The translations under genes and the position numbers were made by a program. The notes under the pieces are model-generated. The model ran no database searches. It worked only from the letters and a program-made list of their open reading frames with translations, and was not told where the DNA came from. From positions 1 to 46,459 of the forward strand of contig SVQM01000003.1 of NCBI GenBank assembly GCA_015065335.1: DNA of 46,459 bases. The letters run 5' to 3'. Positions within the stretch are counted from its first letter, which is position 1, and the number at the start of each line of letters is the position of its first letter. This document shows, piece after piece, positions 34,652-43,339 of the stretch. Source of the DNA: Oscillospiraceae bacterium (lineage in GTDB: Bacteria; Bacillota; Clostridia; Oscillospirales; CAG-272).

Positions 34652-35854
34652 GTGTCTGATAAAAAGAAAAGACCTTCAAAAAAATTTGTGCGAAGCATAA
34701 TCGTGTTTATAATAATATCGGCGGTAGTGCAGCTTGCGGCACTTGCTTTTATGACGCCGCAGGGACTTGGTGCCATATATCCGTACGTCCTTCACATGAG
34801 ATCCGAGGAGATAAACACAGGTGATGCAGGTATCGGTGAATATTTTTCGCTGCATAGTGAAATAGAAGATGCGGGACTTGTGATCCTTTCGGTTGACACA
34901 GATGTAAAGGATTCCTATATCCTTGCGGCTGATTATCTGCGTTTTCTCGTGAAATTTATCAATGTTTCAAATGTAGCTTTATATATCCAGCAGATGAGAG
35001 TGAAGAGTATATCCGATGCTGCGGTGGCAGGAGATTATGTCAGCTTTGATAAAGCCTGTGATTCCCAGCGTGAGTTGAAGGTACTCTGTGATCAGATATA
35101 CAGCTTTGCAAGCTCCGTATATACGATGAACAGCCGTCTTTCTCCGGATAAAAAGATCGGTATGGTTGGGATCAAAGGCCATTCCAAGCTCAATGATATC
35201 AAAAGCTCTCTTACGGCTGATCTGTATATAATACCGGGAGGGTCTACGGGAGATCATTTAGAGGTTCTTGATGCCAAAACGAACGAGGAGTATGCAGCTC
35301 TTTTCAGAAAGCATGAGGAGAAGCTTAAAGAAGTGCTCGGAAACAAATTTGATTATCATAATGAGCGCTGTGCTTTTGTAGAGGAAAATGCCATCGAGGA
35401 GAATTTTGCCCTGCGAAATCTTGCGAGATATGCACCTGCGGGGGAAAAAACGGTGTTTGCCGTGCTTCCCGAGGAGCTTCTTGGGAATAATTCGGTGTTC
35501 GTGAAAAAAGCGGAAGAGATATACGGTAAAGTGGTGGTCTGCAATACGGTATATTATGATTGTGTTACACTTGATGACGATAAAGCAGAGGCTTCGAGAA
35601 ACGACGGTGACTATCCCGGTTTTTTTGACGGAATACGTATAGCTGAGGCGAAGAAGCTTGAAGGCTTCAGGCGCTATTATAAAAAAATCGTGAACAGCTT
35701 TTCCAGTGATGAGCTTGACGGTCGAATGGATCTTATAGGAGATACGGGGGAAAAGACGTTCTTCATAATAAGCGGCTCTGGTCCTGTGACGTATAACGAA
35801 GATCTTAGTGAAGAAACGGGTACCGTTGGCACTGTCAATGTTGCTCCGGGTTGA
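34652..35854 (+). CDS. Unrecognised membrane-anchored protein, 400 residues
   Basis: I do not recognise this gene. The GTG at 34652, with GGGAG 7 bases upstream, is the best start. An upstream TTG at 34577 lies at the predicted transcription start and is rejected. A basic stretch (KKKRPSKK) and one hydrophobic helix (about 13-34) make a signal anchor, so the rest is probably outside the cell. The outer part is mixed alpha/beta with segments such as GLVILSVDTDVKDSYILAAD and KKIGMVGIKGH. The alternation faintly recalls the TraB/erythromycin-esterase/ChaN superfamily, but the defining Glu/His residues are not clear. It is followed 14 bases later by a GNAT gene and then rqcH. Confidence 0.6.
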   Translation: MSDKKKRPSKKFVRSIIVFIIISAVVQLAALAFMTPQGLGAIYPYVLHMRSEEINTGDAGIGEYFSLHSEIEDAGLVILSVDTDVKDSYILAADYLRFLVKFINVSNVALYIQQMRVKSISDAAVAGDYVSFDKACDSQRELKVLCDQIYSFASSVYTMNSRLSPDKKIGMVGIKGHSKLNDIKSSLTADLYIIPGGSTGDHLEVLDAKTNEEYAALFRKHEEKLKEVLGNKFDYHNERCAFVEENAIEENFALRNLARYAPAGEKTVFAVLPEELLGNNSVFVKKAEEIYGKVVVCNTVYYDCVTLDDDKAEASRNDGDYPGFFDGIRIAEAKKLEGFRRYYKKIVNSFSSDELDGRMDLIGDTGEKTFFIISGSGPVTYNEDLSEETGTVGTVNVAPG

Positions 35855-35868
35855 TGGAGGTCATGTAA

Positions 35869-36567
35869 ATGCTTGTCCATGAGGATAAAATTCTTGAGGA
35901 TGCCGCAATGGGGGGAGAGCTGTGTATAGCAGTTCCCGTATCGGTATATATACCACTGCCAAATGGTGAGTGGGAGATTACCGCATACGAAAATGTGTGG
36001 GAAATTTGCATGGAGCATGAAGCAAAATACGGTGAAGATATTCTCAGCGATAGCTCCGTGAAAGAACTGTTTTCGAAAATTTCGCCTGTTGCGGATAAGA
36101 TGGGATATACGGCTGACGAAAAGGAAAGCCGTGTTATAAGGGAATACCGTGTATCGTCACTTAACGAGGATATACTGAATTATTCAGACATGGCACAGAT
36201 AGTACGGGATGAGTCGGAGATCCGTGGGCTTGAGTGTCCACTTCTGCATCCTCCGTGTCCCGATCCCGAGGATGAATGTGACGTTTGTGCTGTGGTCGTA
36301 CGTGACGGTGTGATCGTTTCATGTGCAGGAGTTAACGATATATCCGACGATGATGCTGTAGAGATATTTGTTGAAACTGCAAAGGCATATCGTGGAAAAG
36401 GATATGGGAAAGCGGCTGTTGCAACACTTGTACGGCATTTGACTAACAGCGGTTATGCGGTTGCATACAATTGCGCCGACACCAACAAATCATCTTCTGC
36501 AATCGCAGAAAAACTAAACATGACGCTTGCGGGCAAACGGCTGTCTATAGTTTGCTTCGCAAAATAA
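35869..36567 (+). CDS. GNAT family N-acetyltransferase
   Basis: The protein has 232 residues. The C-terminal half is a GNAT domain: VVRDGVIVSCAGVN strands, the acetyl-CoA loop AKAYRGKGYGKAAVATLVRHL (R-G-K-G-Y-G), and the closing NKSSSAIAEKLNMTLAGKR helix-strand. The N-terminal half (1-110) is not recognised and may be a second, degenerate GNAT-like unit. GGAGG precedes the ATG and the spacing is 14 bases from the preceding gene. The substrate is unknown. Confidence 0.85.
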   Translation: MLVHEDKILEDAAMGGELCIAVPVSVYIPLPNGEWEITAYENVWEICMEHEAKYGEDILSDSSVKELFSKISPVADKMGYTADEKESRVIREYRVSSLNEDILNYSDMAQIVRDESEIRGLECPLLHPPCPDPEDECDVCAVVVRDGVIVSCAGVNDISDDDAVEIFVETAKAYRGKGYGKAAVATLVRHLTNSGYAVAYNCADTNKSSSAIAEKLNMTLAGKRLSIVCFAK

Positions 36568-36601
36568 TACAAATGCAGAAAATCGAGAGGTACCTTAATA
36601 T

Positions 36602-38347
36602 ATGGCATTTGATGCAGGTATGCTTCGGTTCATACTTCATGAGATAGAGAGTGAACTGAAGGATGGAAAGATAGAAAAGATACATGAACCGGTTTCGGGT
36701 GAGATAGTATTTCAGATAAAGAAGGACGGTGTAAAGAGACTTCTTATAAATGCCGGATCCTCCGCACCGAGAATCTGTATCACAGATGAAAAAACCGAAA
36801 ATCCCGCAAATCCGCCCATGTTCTGTATGCTCCTCAGGAAGCATCTGTCGGGAGGCAGGCTGTCTGAGGCGGTACAAGAGGGATTTGAGCGAGTTGCAAG
36901 ATTTACATTTGACGTTTACGATGAGATGGGATATCCTACAAAGCGGCATATTTACGCAGAGATCATGGGCAAATATTCTAATATCATCCTTACTGACGAT
37001 ACGGGAAAAATACTTGGTGCCACGAGGATAGTGGATTTTTCGCAGAGCATCAAGCGGCAGATACTTCCCGGAATGAAATATGAGCTCCCGCCGCCTCAGG
37101 AGAAGACAGATATTCTTCTTGCTGATAAAGCGGAGATATGCAGAATTGTGGAGGGTGCCGACAAGGATCGAAGTGCCGCAAAATTTATTACATCATCGTT
37201 TATGGGGATTTCAGCGGGAAATGCTGCACAGATAGTATATGAGGCAGGCGCCGATCCTGATTCTGCAATCGCAGAAACAGGGGAGCGTCTCGCAGATTCA
37301 CTTTCGGGATTTGCCGATATTCTTCGATCATACAGAGGGAAACCGTATCTTGTGAGAGATCACGACGGAGTTCCCGTTGATTTCTCTTTTGTGTCGCAGA
37401 GAAGGTACGGTCGTGATTTCACCGAGGAGGTGTGTTCATCCTTCGGAGAGCTTGTAACAAAGTTTTACAGAGAACGTGCGAGGGAGGAACGTCTTCGTCA
37501 GGGCGGTGCCGACATAATCAAGCTCCTTGCAAATGCAGAGGCGAGGATCGAGCGAAAAAGAGCCGTGCAGACGGAGGAGCTATTGGCATCGGAGGAGGCG
37601 GAGAAATTCCGTCTTTGGGGAGATCTTATCACTGCGAATATCTACCGTCTTAAAAAGGGATATGATACTGCTGTCGTTGAGGATTATAATACGGGAGAAA
37701 TGGTTGAGATACCGCTTGATACCCGTCTTCCTCCTGCGGCAAATGCTCAGAAGTATTACAAAAAATATACCAAGGCTAAGACTGCAGGTGAGATGCTTCG
37801 CCGTATGCTTGATGAGTCTGCGGATGAGCTTTTGTACCTTGCATCGGTAAGAGATGCGCTTTCGAGAGCAGATACTGAGAAAGAGCTGTCCGAGATACGA
37901 AAGGAGCTGAGGCAGAGCGGATACGGCTCACGAGTGAAGTCGGATAAGGAAAAAAAGAATACCGTACCGTCGATCTTGCGATTTGAGACTTCGGGGGGGT
38001 ATGAGGTCCTTTGCGGTAAGAACAATATTGCAAATGAGTATATCACTTTTCATCTTGCTGAACGTGACGATTGGTGGTTCCACGTCAAGAATCTGCCCGG
38101 TTCCCACGTTGTGATGAGATGTGCGGCCGACGATGATCCCCCGGAGAAGGATTTTAACGAGGCACTGACGATCGCTGCTGTTTATTCAAAGGCAGCGGAG
38201 GGTGCATCTGTGCTCGTGGATTACACAAAGGTCAGATACGTAAAAAAGCCTCCTGCATCAAAGCCCGGGTTTGTCACATATTCGAAGAATTGGTCAGCGA
38301 CCGTAACTCATAATAAGACCCTTGCAGATTCGCTAATAAAAAAATAA
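36602..38347 (+). CDS. rqcH: Ribosome quality-control factor RqcH (NFACT protein)
   Basis: The protein has 581 residues. RqcH binds stalled 50S-peptidyl-tRNA complexes and recruits tRNA-Ala to add C-terminal Ala tails that mark nascent chains for degradation. It was formerly called fibronectin-binding protein A. Domains: NFACT-N (1-210, MAFDAGMLRFILHEIESEL), helix-hairpin-helix (about 210-280), a long coiled coil (about 285-430, ERAREERLRQGGADIIKLL), and NFACT-R (about 455-565, DDWWFHVKNLPGSHVVMR). It starts 34 bases after the GNAT gene with AGAGG upstream. Confidence 0.95.
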   Translation: MAFDAGMLRFILHEIESELKDGKIEKIHEPVSGEIVFQIKKDGVKRLLINAGSSAPRICITDEKTENPANPPMFCMLLRKHLSGGRLSEAVQEGFERVARFTFDVYDEMGYPTKRHIYAEIMGKYSNIILTDDTGKILGATRIVDFSQSIKRQILPGMKYELPPPQEKTDILLADKAEICRIVEGADKDRSAAKFITSSFMGISAGNAAQIVYEAGADPDSAIAETGERLADSLSGFADILRSYRGKPYLVRDHDGVPVDFSFVSQRRYGRDFTEEVCSSFGELVTKFYRERAREERLRQGGADIIKLLANAEARIERKRAVQTEELLASEEAEKFRLWGDLITANIYRLKKGYDTAVVEDYNTGEMVEIPLDTRLPPAANAQKYYKKYTKAKTAGEMLRRMLDESADELLYLASVRDALSRADTEKELSEIRKELRQSGYGSRVKSDKEKKNTVPSILRFETSGGYEVLCGKNNIANEYITFHLAERDDWWFHVKNLPGSHVVMRCAADDDPPEKDFNEALTIAAVYSKAAEGASVLVDYTKVRYVKKPPASKPGFVTYSKNWSATVTHNKTLADSLIKK

Positions 38348-38349
38348 AG

Positions 38350-38390
38350 GATCCCCCTTGTTTCCGATTCCGGGACAGGGGGATCTTGTC
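38350..38390 (+). terminator. Terminator of rqcH
   Basis: GATCCCCC (38350-38357) pairs with GGGGGATC (38378-38385), extended by TTGT/ACA, and is followed by TTGTC. The T-run is short, so the end may be leaky. The next promoter's -35 box begins at its tail. Confidence 0.6.
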
Positions 38391-38415
38391 AATTTACTGT
38401 CATCTGTCATATACT
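38386..38415 (+). promoter_or_regulatory. Promoter of the DUF3343-desulfurase pair
   Basis: TTGTCA (38386-38391), 18 bases, TATACT (38410-38415), 35 bases before the DUF3343 start codon. Confidence 0.6.
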
Positions 38416-38450
38416 TTATAGCACAGGCAAAGTATATGGGAGGTAAGAAT

Positions 38451-38668
38451 ATGATATGTATATCGGCAAAAAAGTCTATGACTCATGCAGTGAGAGCAAA
38501 GCGTGTTCTGGCAGCTGCGGGAATACCGTGTGAGATAGTAAATCTTGACGGTAATGTTACAAAAAAAGGATGCGCATTTGGAGTCAGTTTTCCATGCGGT
38601 ATGACAGAAAAGGTTCAGTCGATACTTCATCGTTATGATCTTGACTACGGGGAGATCATCGGAAAATG
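38451..38668 (+). CDS. DUF3343 putative sulfur/selenium carrier protein
   Basis: The protein has 72 residues from ATG 38451, with GGGAGGTAAGA just upstream. A longer in-frame start at 38358 overlaps the rqcH terminator and is rejected. It has the DUF3343 plan: a short strand, a helix (MTHAVRAKRVLAAAGIPCEIV), then KKGCAFGVSFPC, whose Cys residues may carry sulfur or selenium. Its end overlaps the start of the lyase-type enzyme (ATGA), so the two are co-translated and probably work together. The carrier role is an inference from this recurring pairing. Confidence 0.85.
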
Positions 38669-39796
38669 AGTGATATGATATATTTTGATAATGCGGCGAC
38701 CACATTCCCGAAACCGCCGACGGTAACAGAGGAAATGGTAAAATGCATGAGAGAAAGCTGCGGAAATCCGGGAAGAGGCTCGCATCCGCTTGCACTGGCG
38801 GCATCGGAGATACTTTATGAGTGCAGGGAGACAGCAGCTGAGATGTTCTCGGCAAGCTCTCCAGATAATGTGGTGTTTGTACAGAATACTACCTACGCAC
38901 TGAATCTGGCAATGAAGGCATATATACCGAAGGGGACACATATCCTCATAAGCGATATGGAGCACAACGCCGTTCTGCGTCCTGCGGAGGAAATGAAAAG
39001 ATGGGGGCATATCACTTATGATGTGTTTCCCACTCAGGGGGGACCTTCTCAAATAATCTCGGGAATTTCATGCCGTATACGGGATAATACTTCGGCGGTG
39101 GTCTGTACCCTCGCATCAAATATATGCAGTAGAAGATTGCCGTCACGTGAGATCGGCAAATTTTGCCGTGACAGAGGTATAATATTTATTGCAGACGGTG
39201 CACAGGCAGCAGGTCACAGGCGGATAAGCATGAAGGATGAGGGGATCGATGTGCTGTGTATCCCAGGGCACAAAGGACTTTACGGACCTCAGGGTATCGG
39301 AATGATGATAACAAGTGTAAAAGTACCCGGAAGGACACTTGTTGAAGGAGGCTCGGGCACAGATTCGCTGAGTCCGCTTATGCCGGATTATCTTCCCGAC
39401 AGATTTGAGGCGGGAACGGTCAATACGCCCGGTGTGGCAGGTCTTCTCGAGGGGATGAGATTTGTCTCTGAGGTGCGCCCCGAATGTATAGATGCCATGG
39501 GAAAGGAGCTGTGGTACAGGCTTTACTCAAAACTATGCGGGGACAGAAGATTTGAGATATACGGTGACAGATGTCCCTCATCTGTGATGCTCATAAATAA
39601 AAAAGGCCGTGAGCCGTCGGAGATATCGGGATATCTTGCAAAATGCGGAATATGTACAAGAAGCGGACTCCACTGCGCTCCTCTTGCTCATAAGACCATT
39701 GGCACAGGTGAGCGTGGAGGAGTCCGCATAAGCTTTGGTGTGTTCAATACCGTGAAAGAGGTGGATATCCTCTGTGATGCTCTGCTCAGAGCGTGA
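38666..39796 (+). CDS. Cysteine desulfurase / selenocysteine lyase-like class V aminotransferase
   Basis: The protein has 376 residues. It is a PLP enzyme that takes sulfur (or selenium) from cysteine (or selenocysteine) as a persulfide. Landmarks: MIYFDNAATTFPKP, EHNAVLRP, ADGAQAAGH (PLP-binding Asp and His), PGHKGLYGPQG with the PLP Lys203, GTVNTPGVAGL, and GLHCAPLAHK with Cys337, the expected acceptor. The CAPLAHK type is close to the group found beside DUF3343 genes. It ends the two-gene operon. Confidence 0.93.
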   Translation: MSDMIYFDNAATTFPKPPTVTEEMVKCMRESCGNPGRGSHPLALAASEILYECRETAAEMFSASSPDNVVFVQNTTYALNLAMKAYIPKGTHILISDMEHNAVLRPAEEMKRWGHITYDVFPTQGGPSQIISGISCRIRDNTSAVVCTLASNICSRRLPSREIGKFCRDRGIIFIADGAQAAGHRRISMKDEGIDVLCIPGHKGLYGPQGIGMMITSVKVPGRTLVEGGSGTDSLSPLMPDYLPDRFEAGTVNTPGVAGLLEGMRFVSEVRPECIDAMGKELWYRLYSKLCGDRRFEIYGDRCPSSVMLINKKGREPSEISGYLAKCGICTRSGLHCAPLAHKTIGTGERGGVRISFGVFNTVKEVDILCDALLRA

Positions 39797-39818
39797 TCGG
39801 TCAATGGGACATATATAT

Positions 39819-39897
39819 GCAAGGGAGGAACTTTTTGAAAAAAGTTTCTCCCTCAAGCTCGCTTGCGAGATTGTCGCTCCCTCTTCAAAAACTTTTG
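39819..39897 (+). repeat. Interspersed hairpin element, copy D
   Basis: GGGAGGAACTTTTT pairs with AAAAAGTTTCTCCC. A second small hairpin CTCGC-TT-GCGAG is inserted, and the flank CTCCCTCTTCAAAAACTTTT follows. The plan matches copies A-C with an extra insert. It may end transcription of the lyase gene. Confidence 0.65.
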
Positions 39898-39964
39898 GAT
39901 AAAAGACAAAAATAAAAAGCATTTTTGTTCAACCGGTGGTTGAAAACCTTCATCTGAAAAGTTA

Positions 39965-39993
39965 TTGCAGGTCACGGTTCTCTATGATATACT
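39965..39993 (+). promoter_or_regulatory. Promoter of the XRE regulator gene
   Basis: TTGCAG (39965-39970), 17 bases, TATACT (39988-39993), about 57 bases before the start codon. Confidence 0.65.
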
Positions 39994-40050
39994 CTAACCG
40001 AGCTCAAAAATAGGCGCCGACTTTATAGAAAAAGAAAGGTGTAATTGATT

Positions 40051-40830
40051 ATGAATATCGGAAATAGAATAAAAGAACTGCGAAAACAACGTGGGATAAC
40101 TCAGGAACAGTTGGCGGAGAGCATAGGAATTTCATTTCAGGCTGTCAGCAAATGGGAGAATAATATTGCGCTTCCCGATATTACCCTTACGCCCGTATTG
40201 GCAAGTTATTTCGGAGTATCAATGGATGAGCTGTTTGATTTCAGCTTAAAAGAGATCGAGTGTGCGGTTAAAGCCATAACAAATGAGGCATACAAATTCA
40301 GAGAAAGTGATCCGGCCGAGAGCAGAAGGATACTCGAAGAAGGGTTGAAGAAATACCCGGATAACGACTTGTTGCTCAATAATTTGTTGTATGTTTTGAA
40401 CTACTCGGATGATCCCGATGAAACTATTGCGGTAGCCGGAAAGCTTATTGATAAAACACCACATTATGACGTGAGATTTGATGCTCTCCGTTTTCTTGCA
40501 TACGCATATAAGGAAAAAGGAGATCTTGAGAGTGCCAAAGCTGCTATTGATCAAATACCCGAAATATATTTCACAAAATTGAGTGAGGTCGCCTATCTCT
40601 TTTCAGGGAAAGAAAAATTTGAAGCTGCCGAAAAACAAAAGTGGATATCATTTGAGGATCTCATTCAAATGATGTGGAAAATTGCGGAGTGCTATGAAGA
40701 AAACGGGGAAGTAGATAAAGCTGTAAAAGAAACGGAAAAGGCTTTGGAACTTGTAAAAATTATCGAAAATCCAAATTTTGATATTTATACGGAGTTCTTT
40801 GTGAAACAAATAAAGCGACTCACAAATTAA
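40051..40830 (+). CDS. XRE-family transcription regulator with helical repeat C-terminus
   Basis: The protein has 259 residues from ATG 40051. A TTG at 40045 sits closer to AAAGG, so it could be the real start. Residues 3-60 are a Cro/C1 helix-turn-helix (LRKQRGITQEQLAESIGIS, QAVSKWEN). Residues about 80-255 are paired helices resembling TPR units (AESRRILEEGLKKYPDNDLLLNNLLYVL, GDLESAKAAIDQIPE). Such proteins often sense a small molecule, peptide or stress through the repeats. No partner gene lies next to it, so the target is unknown. Confidence 0.9.
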   Translation: MNIGNRIKELRKQRGITQEQLAESIGISFQAVSKWENNIALPDITLTPVLASYFGVSMDELFDFSLKEIECAVKAITNEAYKFRESDPAESRRILEEGLKKYPDNDLLLNNLLYVLNYSDDPDETIAVAGKLIDKTPHYDVRFDALRFLAYAYKEKGDLESAKAAIDQIPEIYFTKLSEVAYLFSGKEKFEAAEKQKWISFEDLIQMMWKIAECYEENGEVDKAVKETEKALELVKIIENPNFDIYTEFFVKQIKRLTN

Positions 40831-40849
40831 TATTTTGATATACACAACA

Positions 40850-40882
40850 AAGTTCCCACAGACTGACGGTTTGTGGGAACTT
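40850..40882. terminator. Terminator after the XRE gene
   Basis: AAGTTCCCACA (40850-40860) and TGTGGGAACTT (40872-40882) form a perfect 11-bp stem with an 11-base loop. TTTG follows on the minus strand and an AT-rich tract on the plus strand, so it may serve pepD too. Confidence 0.75.
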
Positions 40883-40901
40883 AATTATTATAGTAAAACA
40901 A

Positions 40902-40967
40902 ACGGTTTCACCAAGCCTTCTCCAGTGGGAGAAGGTGGCACGAGCTTGCTCGTGACGGATGAGGTGT
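40902..40967. repeat. REP-like two-hairpin intergenic element
   Basis: CCTTCTCC-AGTG-GGAGAAGG (40916-40935) is followed by CACGAG-CTTG-CTCGTG (40939-40954) and ACGGATGAGGTG. The two-hairpin layout ending in GACGGATGAGG is, from general knowledge, a frequent intergenic repeat in gut Clostridia. It encodes no protein. Confidence 0.7.
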
Positions 40968-40982
40968 CATATGCTAAACTTT

Positions 40983-42413
40983 TCACATATTCTCCAGCAT
41001 ATAGCAAACTATCTTTGCAAATCTCTCTACCGATGACAGTGACACCGTCTCCTCGGGGGAGTGCATATCAAGTATTACGGGCCCGAAGGAGATCATATCC
41101 ATATCGGGTGCTTTTTGTGCCACGATCCCGCATTCAAGTCCTGCGTGGATCGAGACGAATTCGGCATCCATACCGAGAACTTCTTTTACGGCAGCTCCAT
41201 AGATCGGGCGAACTGAGGATTCCTTTCTCATTGCCCATCCGGGGTATCTTCCGCGTGTTGTCAGAGTGCCACCGAAATCTGATACTACCTTGCCGACCAT
41301 GCCGATGGCTCCGTCAAGCTCATCCTCATCGGATGAACGGCAGGACAGCGTTACTTTTATGCCATGCTCATTTGCATCAACAATTGCAAGATTCGCAGAG
41401 GTTTTGACGCAGTTTTCCATGCCGTCCTCCATTTTGAGTATACCGTTGGGCATGGAGAGCATTATGTCAAGAAGCTCTGTTCCGATGCATTTGCTCTCTG
41501 AAGGGACTGCCGTAACGGACATCCTTGCAAGCATATCCGCATCGCAAAGGTATTGGAGGCGATCGTCAGCAGCTTCGTTCAGCACATTCAGGAATGCTTC
41601 GGCATCATCCGTGCGGATAACTGCAACAGCAGACCTGGGAATGGCATTATCCTTGCTCCCGCCTTCAAATGAAACTACAGACAGGGAAGCACCTGCATCT
41701 TTGACTGCCGAAATACCTTTGGAAATAAGCTCTGCAAGCATTACAAGAGCATTGGCTCTGCGCTTGTCGATATCAGCACCGGAGTGACCTCCTGCAAGAC
41801 CGTCAAGCGTTATTTTCAGGTCACGTCCCTGTATCTCAGGTGTATCAGAAGATACGGGGAATTCGGTGTCACATCTGACTCCGCCTGCGCAGGCAACTGT
41901 TGCAATGCCTTCACCCTCGCAATCGAGATTGAGATAGCGTCTGCCCTCAAGTGCGGCAAAATCAAATTTTCCTGCACCGATTAGTCCGATCTCCTCGGAA
42001 ATGGTAAATACGCATTCAAGAGACGGATGCTTCAGTTCGTCTGAATCAAGCACGGCAAGTGCCATTGCCATACCGATCCCGTTGTCTGCACCGAGGGTAG
42101 TGCCGTTTGCACGGAGAATGTCTTCGTCATAGATAAGCTCAATGGGGTCGCACTCAAAATCGTGATTTGATGAGGCGATCTTTTCTGCGACCATGTCCAT
42201 GTGATTCTGTATGACTACGGGGGCAGAATCGCTGCCGTTTGCAGCTTTTTTAATAAGCACATTACCCGCATCGTCCACGTGGTGCTCAAGTCCGCGTGAT
42301 CTTGCGAATTCCGTAAGGTATTCTATAACTCCCCCTTCGTTTCCGGATGCACGGGGGATCCTTGATATTTCTTCAAAAAAGCGAAGTACGCCTGAAAGCT
42401 CGGGATATGACAT
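40983..42413 (-). CDS. pepD: Aminoacyl-histidine dipeptidase (PepD, peptidase M20C)
   Basis: The protein has 476 residues from ATG 42413, with GGAG 6 bases upstream. A frame start at 42452 is rejected because it lies on the promoter. It is a cytoplasmic zinc dipeptidase that cleaves Xaa-His and broader dipeptides. Landmarks: QNHMDMVAEK (metal His), GADNGIGMAMALAVL (bridging Asp), FTISEEIGLIGAGKFD (catalytic Glu pair), GLAGGHSGADIDKRRANA, and the final HAGLECGIVAQKAPDMDMISFGP. Length and motifs are normal. It is a single-gene unit. Confidence 0.96.
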   Translation of the reverse strand: MSYPELSGVLRFFEEISRIPRASGNEGGVIEYLTEFARSRGLEHHVDDAGNVLIKKAANGSDSAPVVIQNHMDMVAEKIASSNHDFECDPIELIYDEDILRANGTTLGADNGIGMAMALAVLDSDELKHPSLECVFTISEEIGLIGAGKFDFAALEGRRYLNLDCEGEGIATVACAGGVRCDTEFPVSSDTPEIQGRDLKITLDGLAGGHSGADIDKRRANALVMLAELISKGISAVKDAGASLSVVSFEGGSKDNAIPRSAVAVIRTDDAEAFLNVLNEAADDRLQYLCDADMLARMSVTAVPSESKCIGTELLDIMLSMPNGILKMEDGMENCVKTSANLAIVDANEHGIKVTLSCRSSDEDELDGAIGMVGKVVSDFGGTLTTRGRYPGWAMRKESSVRPIYGAAVKEVLGMDAEFVSIHAGLECGIVAQKAPDMDMISFGPVILDMHSPEETVSLSSVERFAKIVCYMLENM

Positions 42414-42442
42414 AATATGCTCCGTTTCGTTTATTTTTGTAA

Positions 42443-42471
42443 ATGATACCACATGAAGATTTCAAAGTCAA
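42443..42471 (-). promoter_or_regulatory. Sigma-A promoter of pepD
   Basis: On the minus strand TTGACT (42471-42466), 17 bases, TATCAT (42448-42443), 29 bases before the start codon. Confidence 0.8.
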
Positions 42472-42564
42472 CGAAAAGTGGTGTTTATGTTATAATTTTA
42501 TCCCGAAAAATCAAGAAAAACTCATAAAAATTTGTGTTTAGGTATATCAATTTGAGAAAAAGTG

Positions 42565-42573
42565 TGATATAAT
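42565..42573 (+). promoter_or_regulatory. Extended -10 promoter of ispDF
   Basis: TGATATAAT (TG-N-TATAAT) lies 28 bases before the ispD start. No good -35 box is seen at the proper distance, which fits an extended -10 type. Confidence 0.55.
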
Positions 42574-42601
42574 GTATTGATAAAAAATACAGGAGGCAGA
42601 T

Positions 42602-43339
42602 ATGGGTATTCTTGATGTGTTCAGACCGGGCGGACATCCGTATACATCCGGGGTGATCCTTGCGGCAGGTTCGGGAAGCCGTTTTTCCGATGTTGCGGGA
42701 CAAAAACAGAATACGGTTCTTTGCGGAATGCCCGTTGTCGCAAGGACGATTGCGGCGTTCGAGAGCTGTCCTCTGATCGATGAGATAATCATTGTTTGCC
42801 GTGAGGAGGATGTTGCTTCATACAAAAGCTTTCCTGAGGAATACGGATTCGGAAAGATAGCAAAGGTGATCCCCGGCGGCAAAGAGAGAATGGATTCCGC
42901 AATGGCAGGAGTTGATTCGATCAATGATAAATCAAAATTTATTGCCGTTCACGACGGAGCAAGGTGTCTGATCACTTCGGAGATGATAGAAAAGACACTT
43001 CGTGCGGCGTACAAGGATGGTGCTGCTGCTGCAGGACATCCGTCCACGGATACCGTAAAATATACCGAGGACGGACGTACTATCCTTGAGACCGTGGATC
43101 GTACAAAGGTGTGGCTTATCGGTACTCCGCAGGTGTTCATGGCCAATATGTACAGAGCCGCCATCTATATGGCGAAGAAGGACGGTGCTTCGGTTACGGA
43201 TGACTGTATGATGGCAGAGCGTCTCGGCTTTAAGGTGAGCCTTGTGGATGTCGGCGGTGAGAATATCAAGATAACGAATCCTGAGGATATATATATTGCC
43301 GAAGGAATACTCAGACGTCGGGAGGATATGGGTAGATGA
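42602..43339 (+). CDS. ispD: 2-C-methyl-D-erythritol 4-phosphate cytidylyltransferase
   Basis: The protein has 245 residues. It joins CTP and MEP in the third step of the MEP isoprenoid pathway. The nucleotide-binding start is VILAAGSGSRFSDVAGQKQ, in place of the usual xxxPKQ. HDGARCLIT and DTVKYTEDGRTILETVDRTKVWLIGTPQVF are the core motifs, and TDDCMMAE the later one. About 15 extra N-terminal residues precede the usual start. AGGAGG lies before the ATG. It overlaps ispF by 4 bases (ATGA). Confidence 0.95.
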   Translation: MGILDVFRPGGHPYTSGVILAAGSGSRFSDVAGQKQNTVLCGMPVVARTIAAFESCPLIDEIIIVCREEDVASYKSFPEEYGFGKIAKVIPGGKERMDSAMAGVDSINDKSKFIAVHDGARCLITSEMIEKTLRAAYKDGAAAAGHPSTDTVKYTEDGRTILETVDRTKVWLIGTPQVFMANMYRAAIYMAKKDGASVTDDCMMAERLGFKVSLVDVGGENIKITNPEDIYIAEGILRRREDMGR

